64,000 nt of DNA from Bacillus sp. USDA818B3_A. Lineage in GTDB: Bacteria; Bacillota; Bacilli; Bacillales; Cytobacillaceae. Location of the stretch: NCBI RefSeq assembly GCF_009928415.1, contig NZ_JAABNN010000002.1:434001-498000 (forward strand), written 5' to 3'. Under the pieces are notes generated by a model, which was given only the letters and a program-made list of their open reading frames with translations, did not search any database and was not told the origin of the DNA. A program made the position numbers and the translations under genes. This document shows positions 26,539-34,982 of the stretch, piece after piece; the stretch's first letter is position 1; the number at the start of each line of letters is the position of its first letter.

Positions 26539-26769
26539 TTGTTCTGCCCCTTTCTGACCCATACTTTTTATTTATGTTGTTTTATATTTGTTTTTTACTT
26601 ATTCTCACTATAACTATAACATATTTTTTTGGAAAACAAACACATATAATACAAAAGCAAATATATTTTTGTTTTTTAAGCAAAAAAGGACAGGCACTCC
26701 ACACGCATCTATCCTCAATCACATCAACCTATTTAAAATGGCTCCTTAGATGGAACTAAGAAGAGGACC

Positions 26770-26970
26770 TCACTTTACTGCTTTAACGCTTTATTAACAA
26801 ATTTCGGGCCGGTATTAACAAAAATCCAAGAGATATTAACAAAATTTCATTCCGTATTAACAAAAATTGATACCTTATTAACAAAATTCCATTATTTATT
26901 AACAAATCCCCCTATAACGGCAAAAAAAGCCAATCACCTTAAAATGATTGACTCAAACTAGTTCCATTAG
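26770..26970. repeat. Repeat module A: 21-bp phased TATTAACAAA array with flanking hairpin
   Basis: TATTAACAAA starts at 26792, 26813, 26834, 26855, 26876 and 26897, exactly 21 bp apart, each followed by an A/T-rich variable half. The array is preceded by CACTTTACTGCTTTAACGCT and followed by an AGCCAATCA hairpin that reads as a terminator on the minus strand. Module C (28966-29187) is almost the same sequence in the same orientation. Most of the 26563-27021 gap is this module; the remainder shows nothing clear. Confidence 0.92.
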
Positions 26971-27021
26971 AAATTAGTCAAATAATTCATTTGTAAGCTT
27001 TTCTACTTCTCTTGAAATTTA

Positions 27022-27177
27022 GGAGCCAAGCCACTAGTTAGTTTCCGCAAGAAGAATAACTTCCTGATTTTTAAACCAGGCGAAGAATCGCTAGAAATAA
27101 AACTGAATTACCTACAACGATTTGTCATGAATATTACAACTGTTTTGTTATACTTCAGGGTTCAGGGCGTTTGTTAG
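27022..27177 (+). pseudogene. Relic of an AraC regulator, middle segment only
   Basis: In the frame of 27034 the sequence reads LVSFRKKNNFLIFKPGEE, closely matching LVSHRKQNQFLIFKPGG in the AraC protein at 11299 and the equivalent part of the one at 32347. No start, cupin or HTH accompanies it in this frame, and the frame closes at TAG 27175. It overlaps the beginning of the next AraC fragment in another frame, which points to a recombination scar. Confidence 0.6.
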
Positions 27178-27842
27178 ATTTGGAAACAGGACAAGTCGAT
27201 CCACTTTCGGCACATTCACTTTGTCAGCAGCTTCCAGGGAAAACATATTCTTTATTCATAGAGTCATCCGAACCTTGGTTTGAATTTCATATTAGTATCG
27301 GTGAATCTACCTTTCAATCACTTGCTTCATTAGAACTGTTAAATCTAGTAACTCCTGTTTTTGAATTAAACTTAAAACCCTATCTGGAGCAATGGTTCAT
27401 CGATTTATTATTCCAGTTAAAAACAAACACAGCGGCTGAGCTTCCCGAAGTTCTTTTTAATACACAAAAATTATTAATTAATTTGCACAGGGAAAACATT
27501 GTGAATCAAAGCAAAGACATCGAAACGATCATTTCAGGGGCAAAACACATGCTATACGGGGATCTATCTTTGGAGGAGATTGCGGCATCTTTTCATATGA
27601 GTTATGAAAAACTTAGAAAATTATTTAAAGAATCTGTTGGAATTTCTCCGAAGCAGTATCGACTTCAAAGCAAATTTCATTTAGCTGAACGTCTATTGAC
27701 AGTGGGCTATTCTGTTAAAAGTGTAGCCGGCCATGTTGGATATCAAGATCCTTATATTTTTTCAAGGCAATTTAAAAAATACATGGGGAAATCCCCTAGT
27801 GAATTTAAAAAGAAACCTGTAGATAGTAAAGAAATTAAGTAA
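27171..27842 (+). pseudogene. AraC-family regulator, 5'-truncated
   Basis: 223 residues from a TTG at 27171. The frame is open upstream to 27075 without ATG or GTG and there encodes CHEYYNCFVILQGSGRLLDL, the end of a normal AraC cupin start. The C-terminal HTH pair is intact (LSLEEIAASFHMSYEKLRKLF and VKSVAGHVGYQDPYIFSRQF). The missing first part of the cupin, the lack of a ribosome binding site and the AraC relic overlapping its 5' end suggest a gene decapitated by recombination. A short functional DNA-binding protein from the TTG start remains possible. Confidence 0.65.
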
Positions 27843-27920
27843 AAGCCAAAAAGAGCACCTCAGTTAGTGCTCCTTTTGGTTTCACTTTACTGCTTTAACG
27901 CTTTATTAACAAATTTCGGG
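27842..27920. repeat. Repeat module B (partial): hairpin plus first TATTAACAAA unit
   Basis: About 78 bp nearly the same as 28966-29041: GCCAAAAAGAGCACCTCAGT, the partner strand of the hairpin, CACTTTACTGCTTTAACGCT and one TATTAACAAATTTCGGG. It then stops without the array. The hairpin GAGCAC-N8-GTGCTC (27853-27872) followed by T4 can terminate the AraC fragment upstream. Confidence 0.85.
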
Positions 27921-28040
27921 ATGATATATGCCAGTCAATTCTATATCCTCTTAAGCAACCTTAATCACTGTTTCCTTATTGCCTAGTTCACTCCTATGCC
28001 CATGCGAAATAACTTATAAGTGTATTCTAGAAATAACCCT

Positions 28041-28076
28041 CCCATTTTATGGGAAAGTAACAAATAATGATATAAT
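28041..28076 (+). promoter_or_regulatory. Promoter/operator region of the PIN toxin-antitoxin pair
   Basis: CCCAT-TTT-ATGGG (28041-28053) is an inverted repeat just upstream of TATAAT (28071-28076), at the -35 position. It is a plausible autoregulatory site for the antitoxin. The remaining sequence from 27920 to 28040 shows nothing recognisable. Confidence 0.5.
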
Positions 28077-28109
28077 GAATATACAAACTATAAGAAAGTG
28101 GTGATTTTA

Positions 28110-28448
28110 TTGCCTCCAATCAAAGGGAACTCCGTTAGAAGACGGAGAAGTGAAGAAGAACGCAGAGCAGCAATAGAAGTAGCAAAAGAAATCCTAAAAG
28201 ACCCAAGAATGAGAGCCACCCTTATTAGCAAACATCCCCGACTTAACCGACACTATCTTGAAGAAGAACAAGAGGAGGTTTTAGATGTGGCACCTTCAGT
28301 TGACAAGAAACCAGAATGGAATCCAGAAGAAGCATTAAAGATTTTGGATAGTCTATATGGAAAAGCAATTGAAATAAATGAAGATCCTCAAGAATTAGAG
28401 GATATAGCAAACAGAAATTATAAGTGGAGGACAAGTGAAGGTGAGTAA
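28110..28448 (+). CDS. Putative antitoxin partner of a PIN-domain toxin (family not recognised)
   Basis: 112 residues starting at TTG 28110, chosen because AGAAAGTGGTGAT, nearly the full anti-16S complement, ends 5 nt before it. GTG codons at 28098 and 28101 lie inside that site. The N-terminus is very basic (VRRRRSEEERRAAIEVAKEI), the middle helical and acidic, and the C-terminus has WNPEEALKILDSLYGKAIEI. I do not recognise a known antitoxin fold. The call rests on size, gene order and a 14-nt overlap with the PIN gene. It may instead be a nuclease accessory protein. Confidence 0.6.
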   Translation: MPPIKGNSVRRRRSEEERRAAIEVAKEILKDPRMRATLISKHPRLNRHYLEEEQEEVLDVAPSVDKKPEWNPEEALKILDSLYGKAIEINEDPQELEDIANRNYKWRTSEGE

Positions 28449-28899
28449 GTATGTAATGTTCGATAATAACATGTATATTTATCAATACCAAGGCTACGAT
28501 GAAGCACAAAGTGCCATTACAGATTATATAAAAAATGGCTATATACCTATTATGTCCTCCATTGTAGCCATGGAGTTTCTTTCAAATGCCAGTTTAGAAA
28601 GGAATCCTATTCAAAAAATGCACAGAGAAATGTACCTTGCAACTGTTGCTGAAATTGTTCCTGTTGACAAGGTAATTGCATTAAAAGCAGCTGAACTCAG
28701 AAGAAAATATCAATTGAATGATGAAGAAATTGAAGCTCCTGATGCTCTTATTGCTGCTACTGCTATTGTAAAAGGAGCAATTTTAGTGAGTAATAATGAT
28801 CAAGATTTTGAGTTTGCTAAAACACTAGGATTACAATATCATAATCCTATTACAAGTCAATCAAGATTAAATACATATCTTAAAAGTTTAAGAAAATAA
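28435..28899 (+). CDS. PIN-domain ribonuclease, VapC-like toxin
   Basis: 154 residues with the PIN acidic set: D10 in VMFDNN, E47 in VAMEFLS, D103 in APDALIAATA and D122/D124 in NNDQDF. Mg-dependent PIN nucleases of toxin pairs cut tRNA or rRNA. The GTG start at 28435 lies 4 nt after GGAGG, and a second GTG at 28441 is equally plausible. It overlaps the upstream gene, as is normal for toxin-antitoxin pairs. A terminator follows at once. The pair sits between two copies of the phased repeat module, a region with other signs of insertion and loss. Confidence 0.8.
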   Translation: MKVSKYVMFDNNMYIYQYQGYDEAQSAITDYIKNGYIPIMSSIVAMEFLSNASLERNPIQKMHREMYLATVAEIVPVDKVIALKAAELRRKYQLNDEEIEAPDALIAATAIVKGAILVSNNDQDFEFAKTLGLQYHNPITSQSRLNTYLKSLRK

Positions 28900-28924
28900 A
28901 AGCAGGAGAATAACTCCTGCTTTT
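28898..28924 (+). terminator. Terminator of the toxin-antitoxin unit
   Basis: AAAAGCAGGAG-N5-CTCCTGCTTTT, overlapping the toxin stop. Confidence 0.9.
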
Positions 28925-28965
28925 ATTAATGAAATCCGCTCCGAGTTGTTTTTGTATAGAGTATA

Positions 28966-29187
28966 GGCCAAAAAGAGCACCTCAGTTGGTGCCCCTTTTG
29001 ATTCACTTTACTGCTTTAACGCTTTATTAACAAATTTCGGGGCGATATTAACAAAAATCCAAGAGATATTAACAAAATTTCATTCCGTATTAACAAAAAT
29101 TGATACCTTATTAACAAAATTCCATGAGTTATTAACAAATCCCCCTACAACCGCCCAAAAAAGCCAATCACGACAGGTGATTGGCTT
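28966..29187. repeat. Repeat module C: hairpin, 21-bp phased TATTAACAAA array, terminator
   Basis: TATTAACAAA at 29025, 29046, 29067, 29088, 29109 and 29130, again exactly 21 bp apart. It opens with the same 78 bp as module B and closes with AAGCCAATCAC-N5-GTGATTGGCTT (29161-29187). That final hairpin also serves as terminator for the rhamnosidase gene ending at 29196. It is almost the same as module A over the array. Confidence 0.92.
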
Positions 29188-29195
29188 TCATCTAT

Positions 29196-32108
29196 TTATT
29201 TTACTAGAACAGCATCCAATTCCAGCGTTTTTAACTCCTCAATAATGGCTTTAACCTTATCCCCTGTTAGATTTGCCTCCTCCAATTCCGCCAATTCTTT
29301 CAAGCTTCTAGCTTTTGTTGAAAAAATAGCAGGCGGTTTGGTGATACCAGGGGCATATTTCTCTAAAACACCCACTGCATCATTATAATCGAGGAAATCA
29401 ATAATTGGCGTATCGGCAGTAAAGTTTGGTCTCAACCCACTCTCGTTTCGGTACCTAAAGTGATACGATCCAGAACCCACTGTTAGCCGCACTCCCTCTA
29501 CTGTCTCCATATATGAATGGATGTCCACTGAAACCAATGGTCTATTTCCTTCCAGTACATCAGCAAGACGCGCTTTAGGTAAAAGGATTTCAGCTGTTGT
29601 ATTAGCAGGAATTTCAACCTCTATTTCTACCATTTGATCTGTAAGGTGCCAGGATGATAAAATTCTTCCATACATGGATTCAAAGGCCGCCTTTGCTTGA
29701 GTAAACGAAATCCCTGCAAATTTTGGTTCGATTTTTATTTTCTTATAGGCTGGTAGAGTTGAATCCATATCAATCCCTGCTACGACTTTATACATCCAAT
29801 TTCCAATCGAACCGTATGCATAGTGATTGAAGGAATTCATTTGGTCACTCCAGAACGAACCATCTTGCTTAATACTATCCCAATGCTCCCAAACAGTGGT
29901 AGCTCCTTTTTTAACTTGGTACAACCAGGATGGGAAATCATCCTTCATTAATAATTTAACGGCTGTTTCATGATATCCGCCTTTTGAAAGAGCTAAACTA
30001 ATATATGGTGTTCCAACAAATCCTGTATTCAAATGATAATCATTTTGTATGAGCAGTTGGTTAAGCTCATAGGCTGTCCGTTGTTTGGCTTTTCCTTCCA
30101 CCATATCAAACATGAGCGCAATGACATGGGCTGTTTGGGTTGGAGATACCAACCTGCCTGATGGAGAAATAAATTCCTGATTAAATTGTTCGATTATTTT
30201 ATCCAATAGGAAACTATATTCCTGAACTTCATCTGATTTCCCAAGGACTTCTGCTGCATCTCTGAGAATCCTAGTTGAATGGGCATAAAAGACGGTGGCA
30301 ATAAAATCTCTTGCTGTAGCACCAACAAAGCTATTTTCTTTTGCATCAAGGGCTAACCAATCACCGAAATGGAAGCCAGTGTTCCATAGGTATTCGTTCT
30401 TGCCCTGCTTGCGGATATATTCTACCCATGCCTTCATACTGTCAAATTGCTCAGCAAGTACACGTTTATCTCCGTAAGTCTGATAAACGGTCCATGGTAT
30501 AATCGTCGCTGCATCTCCCCAAGCCGCAGAACCTTTTCCACCTTCTACATTCGGAATGACAAATGGTACATTGCCATCTGGAAGCTGATCGGCTTTTAAA
30601 TCTTTGAGCCACTTAGTAAAAAATGGACCACCATGATAATTGAATAGAGCTGTTGGAATGAAGACTTGTGCATCCGCCGTCCACCCCAGCCGTTCACTGC
30701 GCTGCGGGCAATCTGTTGGTACATCTAGGAAGTTTCCTCTTTGCCCCCAAACAATATTTTGCTGAAGCCGATTCACCATTGGGTCGGAACACTCAAATTC
30801 GCCTGTTCTTTCCATATCCGAATGAATCACTTCACCAACAAAGTTTTCAAGTGGCAGACCATTTTCCTGACCTGGATATCCTTCCACTTTTACATAACGA
30901 AAGCCTTGGAATGTAAAATGTGGTGCATAGGTTTCTGTATCTTCACCTTTGGTAATATACTCTACTTTTTGCTTTGCAAATTTTAGATTGCCAAAGTAAA
31001 TATTTCCGTCTTTATCTAGAACCTCGGCATGCTTTAACACAATACGAATTCCTGCAGGAGCATGCACTTTAAAGCGAATTCTCCCCACCATGTTTTGACC
31101 CATGTCTATAATGGTATCACCCGCTGGGGTTACAAACGTGTCTATTGGTTTCAACACTTCAGTTACACGAGTTGGGTAGTTTTCTTGTGCAACCAATTGG
31201 GTAATTGGCATTTCTTGAATGATTGTGCCGGTCCAATCCTGATCATTAAAGTTGGATTGGCTCCAGCCCTCTTTTTCAAGCCTTGCATCATACGCTTCGC
31301 CATGGTAGATTTCTGAAAAAAGAATCGGTCCTGTGGATGCTTTCCAAGTGTTGTCCGTTACAATGACCTCTTCTGTCCCATCGTTATAGGTTACATGGAT
31401 TTGAAAGAAAGCCGCCCGTCTATCACCATAAATATTCCGATTGTCTTCCCTGACAAGGTTTCCTTTATACCAGCCATCTGCCAGCATAATTCCAATCGCA
31501 TTGGAACCAGCTAGAAGCTGCTCAGTTACATCGTATGTCTGATACTGCAGCCGTTTATGATAGCTAGTCCATCCCGGAGCAAGTAGTTCATCACCTACGC
31601 GTTCTCCGTTCAAATATAATTCATACAAACCAACACCAGTGCCATAGATACGAGCTGATGTAATTCCAGTCTTTAGTTTAAATTCTTTTCTTAGGAGAAA
31701 AGCAGGCTCGCTGAGTGGATCGATTTCCTCAGGATCCGGAGTAATCCATTCTGCCTTCCATTCTTCAGGAGATAACAACCCTGTTTCCCACCAAGCTATT
31801 TCACTCCATTTAGATTCACGATCAAAGTTATCCCAAACCTTAACACGGTAAAAATACCTTTTGCGTGGAAGTAAATCAGGCCCGCCATATTCAATATGAA
31901 TCGATTCATCTGTCAGAATCATGCCTGTGTCCCATAACAAATCTGAAAAATCGTCATGATCGACTGTCACTTGAATCTGATAAGCCTTTTGCATGGTTCC
32001 TCGTTGATCAGATTGAATTTTCCAGCTGATACGCGGTCTATTTATATCAATCCCCATAGGATTCACTCGATATTCACATGTTAAGGCTTTAGCTTTTAAC
32101 TCTGCCAT
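29196..32108 (-). CDS. Alpha-L-rhamnosidase, GH78 (copy 1)
   Basis: A 970-residue GH78 enzyme. N-terminal beta-sandwich and carbohydrate-binding-like domains (WKIQSDQRGT, GLYELYLNGERVGDELLAPG) precede the (alpha/alpha)6 barrel. The catalytic region reads DCPQRSERLGWTADAQVF, with acidic residues and tryptophan in place, and the general base glutamate is in WEHWDSI. Compared with copy 2, DE becomes SE and GD becomes AD. No signal peptide is present. The start is placed at ATG 32108, preceded by GGAGGGG; an upstream in-frame ATG has no site. Its promoter shares an operator with those of the neighbouring carrier and GH1 genes. It releases L-rhamnose from glycosides. Confidence 0.92.
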   Translation of the reverse strand: MAELKAKALTCEYRVNPMGIDINRPRISWKIQSDQRGTMQKAYQIQVTVDHDDFSDLLWDTGMILTDESIHIEYGGPDLLPRKRYFYRVKVWDNFDRESKWSEIAWWETGLLSPEEWKAEWITPDPEEIDPLSEPAFLLRKEFKLKTGITSARIYGTGVGLYELYLNGERVGDELLAPGWTSYHKRLQYQTYDVTEQLLAGSNAIGIMLADGWYKGNLVREDNRNIYGDRRAAFFQIHVTYNDGTEEVIVTDNTWKASTGPILFSEIYHGEAYDARLEKEGWSQSNFNDQDWTGTIIQEMPITQLVAQENYPTRVTEVLKPIDTFVTPAGDTIIDMGQNMVGRIRFKVHAPAGIRIVLKHAEVLDKDGNIYFGNLKFAKQKVEYITKGEDTETYAPHFTFQGFRYVKVEGYPGQENGLPLENFVGEVIHSDMERTGEFECSDPMVNRLQQNIVWGQRGNFLDVPTDCPQRSERLGWTADAQVFIPTALFNYHGGPFFTKWLKDLKADQLPDGNVPFVIPNVEGGKGSAAWGDAATIIPWTVYQTYGDKRVLAEQFDSMKAWVEYIRKQGKNEYLWNTGFHFGDWLALDAKENSFVGATARDFIATVFYAHSTRILRDAAEVLGKSDEVQEYSFLLDKIIEQFNQEFISPSGRLVSPTQTAHVIALMFDMVEGKAKQRTAYELNQLLIQNDYHLNTGFVGTPYISLALSKGGYHETAVKLLMKDDFPSWLYQVKKGATTVWEHWDSIKQDGSFWSDQMNSFNHYAYGSIGNWMYKVVAGIDMDSTLPAYKKIKIEPKFAGISFTQAKAAFESMYGRILSSWHLTDQMVEIEVEIPANTTAEILLPKARLADVLEGNRPLVSVDIHSYMETVEGVRLTVGSGSYHFRYRNESGLRPNFTADTPIIDFLDYNDAVGVLEKYAPGITKPPAIFSTKARSLKELAELEEANLTGDKVKAIIEELKTLELDAVLVK

Positions 32109-32240
32109 ATAAAATTCCCCTCCATCAATCAATTCATCTAGTTGCTCTTTTCAAGTGTTGGCATAAACAATATTCTATAAAATTAATAACAGCTGGATTC
32201 TTTTCTCACTAAGCACTCAATCAAACGTTATTATCATTAT

Positions 32241-32303
32241 AGCAAGCGTTTCCAACCTTTTTAATAGTAAAATCAAAGAGTTTTTTGCTTGATTCAAAGA
32301 TTG
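32241..32303 (-). promoter_or_regulatory. Promoter of GH78 copy 1: AraC-type operator, cre box and -10
   Basis: On the minus strand: ATCTTTGAATCAAGCAA, then CTCTTTGAT (direct repeat, 32272-32303), a weak -35 (TTAAAA), the cre-like TGGAAACGCTTGCT (32241-32254) and TATAAT directly after it. The same order and spacing occur at 34882-34945 and 36298-36360. Confidence 0.8.
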
Positions 32304-32319
32304 TTTTTTGTAAATAAAG

Positions 32320-32340
32320 AAACCGCCCATAAGCGGTTTT
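32320..32340 (-). terminator. Terminator of the AraC gene at 32347
   Basis: AAACCGC/GCGGTTT stem with a 6-nt loop, T-rich downstream on the minus strand. Confidence 0.75.
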
Positions 32341-32346
32341 AAATTT

Positions 32347-33354
32347 CTATAAACTTTTATTTGCGTTCTCTCTATATTCTTTTGGAGTTTGAAGGAAAAT
32401 CTCATTAAATTTTTTATAAAAAAAGGACAGACTTGAATAGCCTACTTCTTCGGCAATTTCAGGGATTGGACTGTCAGAGTTAGCTAGATAAGCCGCAGCT
32501 TTATTCAACCTTTGAATTTGAAGGAGATCTACAAAGGACTTACCAGTTGCCTTTTTGAGTACAGCTGAAATATAGTTCGGGTGATATTTAAATTTTTCTG
32601 CCATTTTCGATAGGCTGCAGTCTTTATAATGGTCTTCAATATATTTTAGAAAATCAAAAATGTTATCTTCTTTTTTCAGTGTTTCTGTCAACACGTTAGT
32701 TGATCTGTTGGTTTGTCGGATTAACTCCGTAAACATTATAAAAAAATAAGCATCAATAATTTCTGTTGTAAAAGCATCTTTTTCAAAATACTCGCCCATA
32801 ATCTGTTCCATGATTCCAACAATATTGGATTGTTCCTCAAAGGGAAAGTAAAGAAAATTATTGGCTCTTCGGCTGTCGATGATCGAGTCGATAAGAAACT
32901 TTGAGATGATACTTTTATTATTAAAACGGCCAATGAACCCCGATGACAAGTAGTCATGTTTTAGTTTTATTTCTATTATAATATCTTTTTCAGAAGTCTC
33001 TTTAACAGTGTGAGGTGTGTTTTTATCAATCATAATAATTCCACCCTCAGAAATGTGTATTTCGTTATTCCTCAGAACCACATGACAATTTCCCTTATAA
33101 ACATAAATTAGTTCAATATATTGATGGATATGCAGTGGAACATGAACGTTAGGAGGACGAAGGGAAATGAAAATATTATCTTCAATCGGATTGATATTGG
33201 AATCAAGATTGAAGATCATGTTAAATTCATAAACCGGCTCACCATTTACTTCATCTATTTGTTTTGGATTATAAGTGTTTTTTATAACTTTCCAATCTGG
33301 TGGTTGTAATTTGTTTTTTGCAAGCAAAACCTCTCTCAATTCTTTACTATTCAT
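32347..33354 (-). CDS. AraC-family transcriptional regulator with cupin sensor
   Basis: 335 residues. The cupin contains VHVPLHIHQYIELIYVYKG, and the C-terminal HTH pair reads CSLSKMAEKFKYHPNYISAVL and IPEIAEEVGYSSLSFFYKKF. It is closely related to the AraC proteins at 11299 and 44657. It lies between the carrier and the rhamnosidase and is the best candidate for the protein that reads the shared direct-repeat operators of the three flanking promoters. The ATG at 33354 has AGGAG upstream (GTAGGAGAATATATG). Confidence 0.9.
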   Translation of the reverse strand: MNSKELREVLLAKNKLQPPDWKVIKNTYNPKQIDEVNGEPVYEFNMIFNLDSNINPIEDNIFISLRPPNVHVPLHIHQYIELIYVYKGNCHVVLRNNEIHISEGGIIMIDKNTPHTVKETSEKDIIIEIKLKHDYLSSGFIGRFNNKSIISKFLIDSIIDSRRANNFLYFPFEEQSNIVGIMEQIMGEYFEKDAFTTEIIDAYFFIMFTELIRQTNRSTNVLTETLKKEDNIFDFLKYIEDHYKDCSLSKMAEKFKYHPNYISAVLKKATGKSFVDLLQIQRLNKAAAYLANSDSPIPEIAEEVGYSSLSFFYKKFNEIFLQTPKEYRENANKSL

Positions 33355-33452
33355 ATATTCTCCTACCTTAGAACCAGATTAATATTTAAGAAATTATTGT
33401 ACTTAATATTAACATATCTTTTAAAGAACACATTGAAAATGATTTAAAAAAT

Positions 33453-33477
33453 GGGATGAATGTTTAACATTCATCCC
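33453..33477. terminator. Terminator of sugar carrier copy 2
   Basis: GGGATGAATG-N5-CATTCATCCC followed on the minus strand by ATTTTTT. The stem matches the hairpin after carrier copy 1, indicating that the duplication included the 3' end. Confidence 0.88.
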
Positions 33478-33494
33478 CATTGAAAATTCAACTA

Positions 33495-34787
33495 TTAAAT
33501 CACTATTTCATTTGAAGAGTCTTGATTGTTTGCTTTTGCTGATCCCATTTCAGGAATTGGCAAGACTACAACAGCTGATAGGATAGAGAAAACAGCCAAT
33601 ACCAAGAAGAAGAGCGTATAGCCATCTCCACCGAACAATTTTACTCCAAGTGCGATTAAGGCAGGTGCGGCAAAGGTTACTAATGTTGATGATAAACTTG
33701 TTGTTGTATTCATAATAGAGATATCTTTTGCTGCACTCTCTTTGGAAGGGAGAATTCGGTTTACAAGGGCATTGTCCACTGCTCCATACATTCCAAAACC
33801 AAAATTGAAAATAAAGTTTCCAACAACTACCCAGGTAATATTTGACGAAAAGGCAAAGGCGATTAAACAAAGGCCTGTGACAAGGGCTGCCCCCATAACA
33901 AACGGCTTTTGTTTTTTCACTTTATCTGATAAGAATCCACCAAGAATTCCAGCCACAACCATTAGCATGATTGCAGGAGCCGTAAGAGCCATTAATTGAA
34001 AAATCTTTGTTTCACTTAAGTGAAATCTTGTAATATAGAACAAGGTTAACATGCCCATTCCAGCATTTGAAAAATTAATAAATAACTTTGTTAATAGTGC
34101 CCAAGTATAGGAAGGGTGTTGTTTAAAGCTTGGATAAAAGCCACGCATTCCAATTGACTTTTTCTCACTTTTTCCAGCGCCTGCAAAATAGTTATCTTTA
34201 ATAAGAAGAGCAGCTACTATTCCACCAATCAGCTGTACAATAATGATTGTAATCATCTTTTCTTCAAGAGTAGATTTTGCAAAGGCTCCCATAACCATTT
34301 GTCCAGTCATAACGAAGGCTGGTGCAGCAGCACCGATTAGTCCGGAAACTCGTCCAAACTTCTCTGGTTCTACTTGTTCAGGAACAATCGCATAGCAGGA
34401 AAGTGAAACCATACCGTAAAAGAAATTCACTAGACAGATAGAAATAATAAACATCGGAATGGATGCAGCAAAGGTAAGGGCTAACATAGATAGTGCCCCG
34501 CCAATACTCCCCGCAATCATCCAAAACCTTCTTCTGCCCATTTTCAATCGGGTTTTATCTGCAATCACTCCGCTAAAAAGTCCGAAAATGACAACTGCAA
34601 TACCAGAAATACCAGTGGCAGTAGCAAAGGCAGCGGTCGCATGCTCTTGTCCAACTATTCTAATAACAATAAATGTAGAAAGGCCAAAACTTAATAATAC
34701 TAATGGTGCGATCGAAGTACCAACTCCAAGCATTGCCGCGATTACCAACCTTACAAAAGGCGTCTTTTTCAACATACTATTTTCCAT
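33495..34787 (-). CDS. MFS sugar transporter, GPH/SLC45-like (copy 2)
   Basis: 430 residues with twelve membrane segments, nearly identical to the carrier at 21693 over its length (ADKTRLKMGRRRFWM, GAVDNALVNRILPSKE). The start is the ATG at 34787, with GGAGGGGG 9 nt before it; a TTG at 34805 would lie inside that site. It has its own promoter with AraC operator and cre. It sits between an AraC gene and GH1 copy 2, so it probably imports the glycoside those enzymes hydrolyse. Confidence 0.86.
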   Translation of the reverse strand: MENSMLKKTPFVRLVIAAMLGVGTSIAPLVLLSFGLSTFIVIRIVGQEHATAAFATATGISGIAVVIFGLFSGVIADKTRLKMGRRRFWMIAGSIGGALSMLALTFAASIPMFIISICLVNFFYGMVSLSCYAIVPEQVEPEKFGRVSGLIGAAAPAFVMTGQMVMGAFAKSTLEEKMITIIIVQLIGGIVAALLIKDNYFAGAGKSEKKSIGMRGFYPSFKQHPSYTWALLTKLFINFSNAGMGMLTLFYITRFHLSETKIFQLMALTAPAIMLMVVAGILGGFLSDKVKKQKPFVMGAALVTGLCLIAFAFSSNITWVVVGNFIFNFGFGMYGAVDNALVNRILPSKESAAKDISIMNTTTSLSSTLVTFAAPALIALGVKLFGGDGYTLFFLVLAVFSILSAVVVLPIPEMGSAKANNQDSSNEIVI

Positions 34788-34881
34788 AAATCTAACCCCC
34801 TCCAATATTTTTTAAAACTTTGGGATCGAACAATTAGTCGTTATCCTTGTTTCAATCCCCCCTCTTTTGTAAACTAATTAT

Positions 34882-34945
34882 AGCAAGCGTTTTCATTTGC
34901 GATAATACTGAAATCAAAGCAATATATTACTTGATTCAAAGATAT
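34882..34945 (-). promoter_or_regulatory. Promoter of carrier copy 2: AraC-type operator, cre box and -10
   Basis: On the minus strand: ATCTTTGAATCAAGTAA then TGCTTTGAT (34912-34945), a weak -35 (TTATCG), the cre TGAAAACGCTTGCT (34882-34895, 13 of 14 when read on the plus strand) and TATAAT. Confidence 0.82.
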
Positions 34946-34982
34946 TACTTGCCCCCGAGATGAACTCGGGAGCCCAAGAAGT

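Noticed and set aside
26574..26759. 61-codon plus-strand frame upstream of repeat module A
   Set aside because: A/T-rich low-complexity translation, no ribosome binding site, and it overlaps the DeoR promoter region.
26770..26933. Phased 21-bp repeats as a plasmid replication origin
   Set aside because: No Rep or partition gene nearby, and a second copy lies 2.2 kb away in an ordinary chromosomal setting.
29196..32108. GH78 copy 1 as a secreted enzyme
   Set aside because: No signal peptide or lipobox at either possible start; the same holds for the other two copies.
32217..32405. 62-codon minus-strand frame in front of GH78 copy 1
   Set aside because: It overlaps the operator, cre box and the end of the AraC gene; no coding character.
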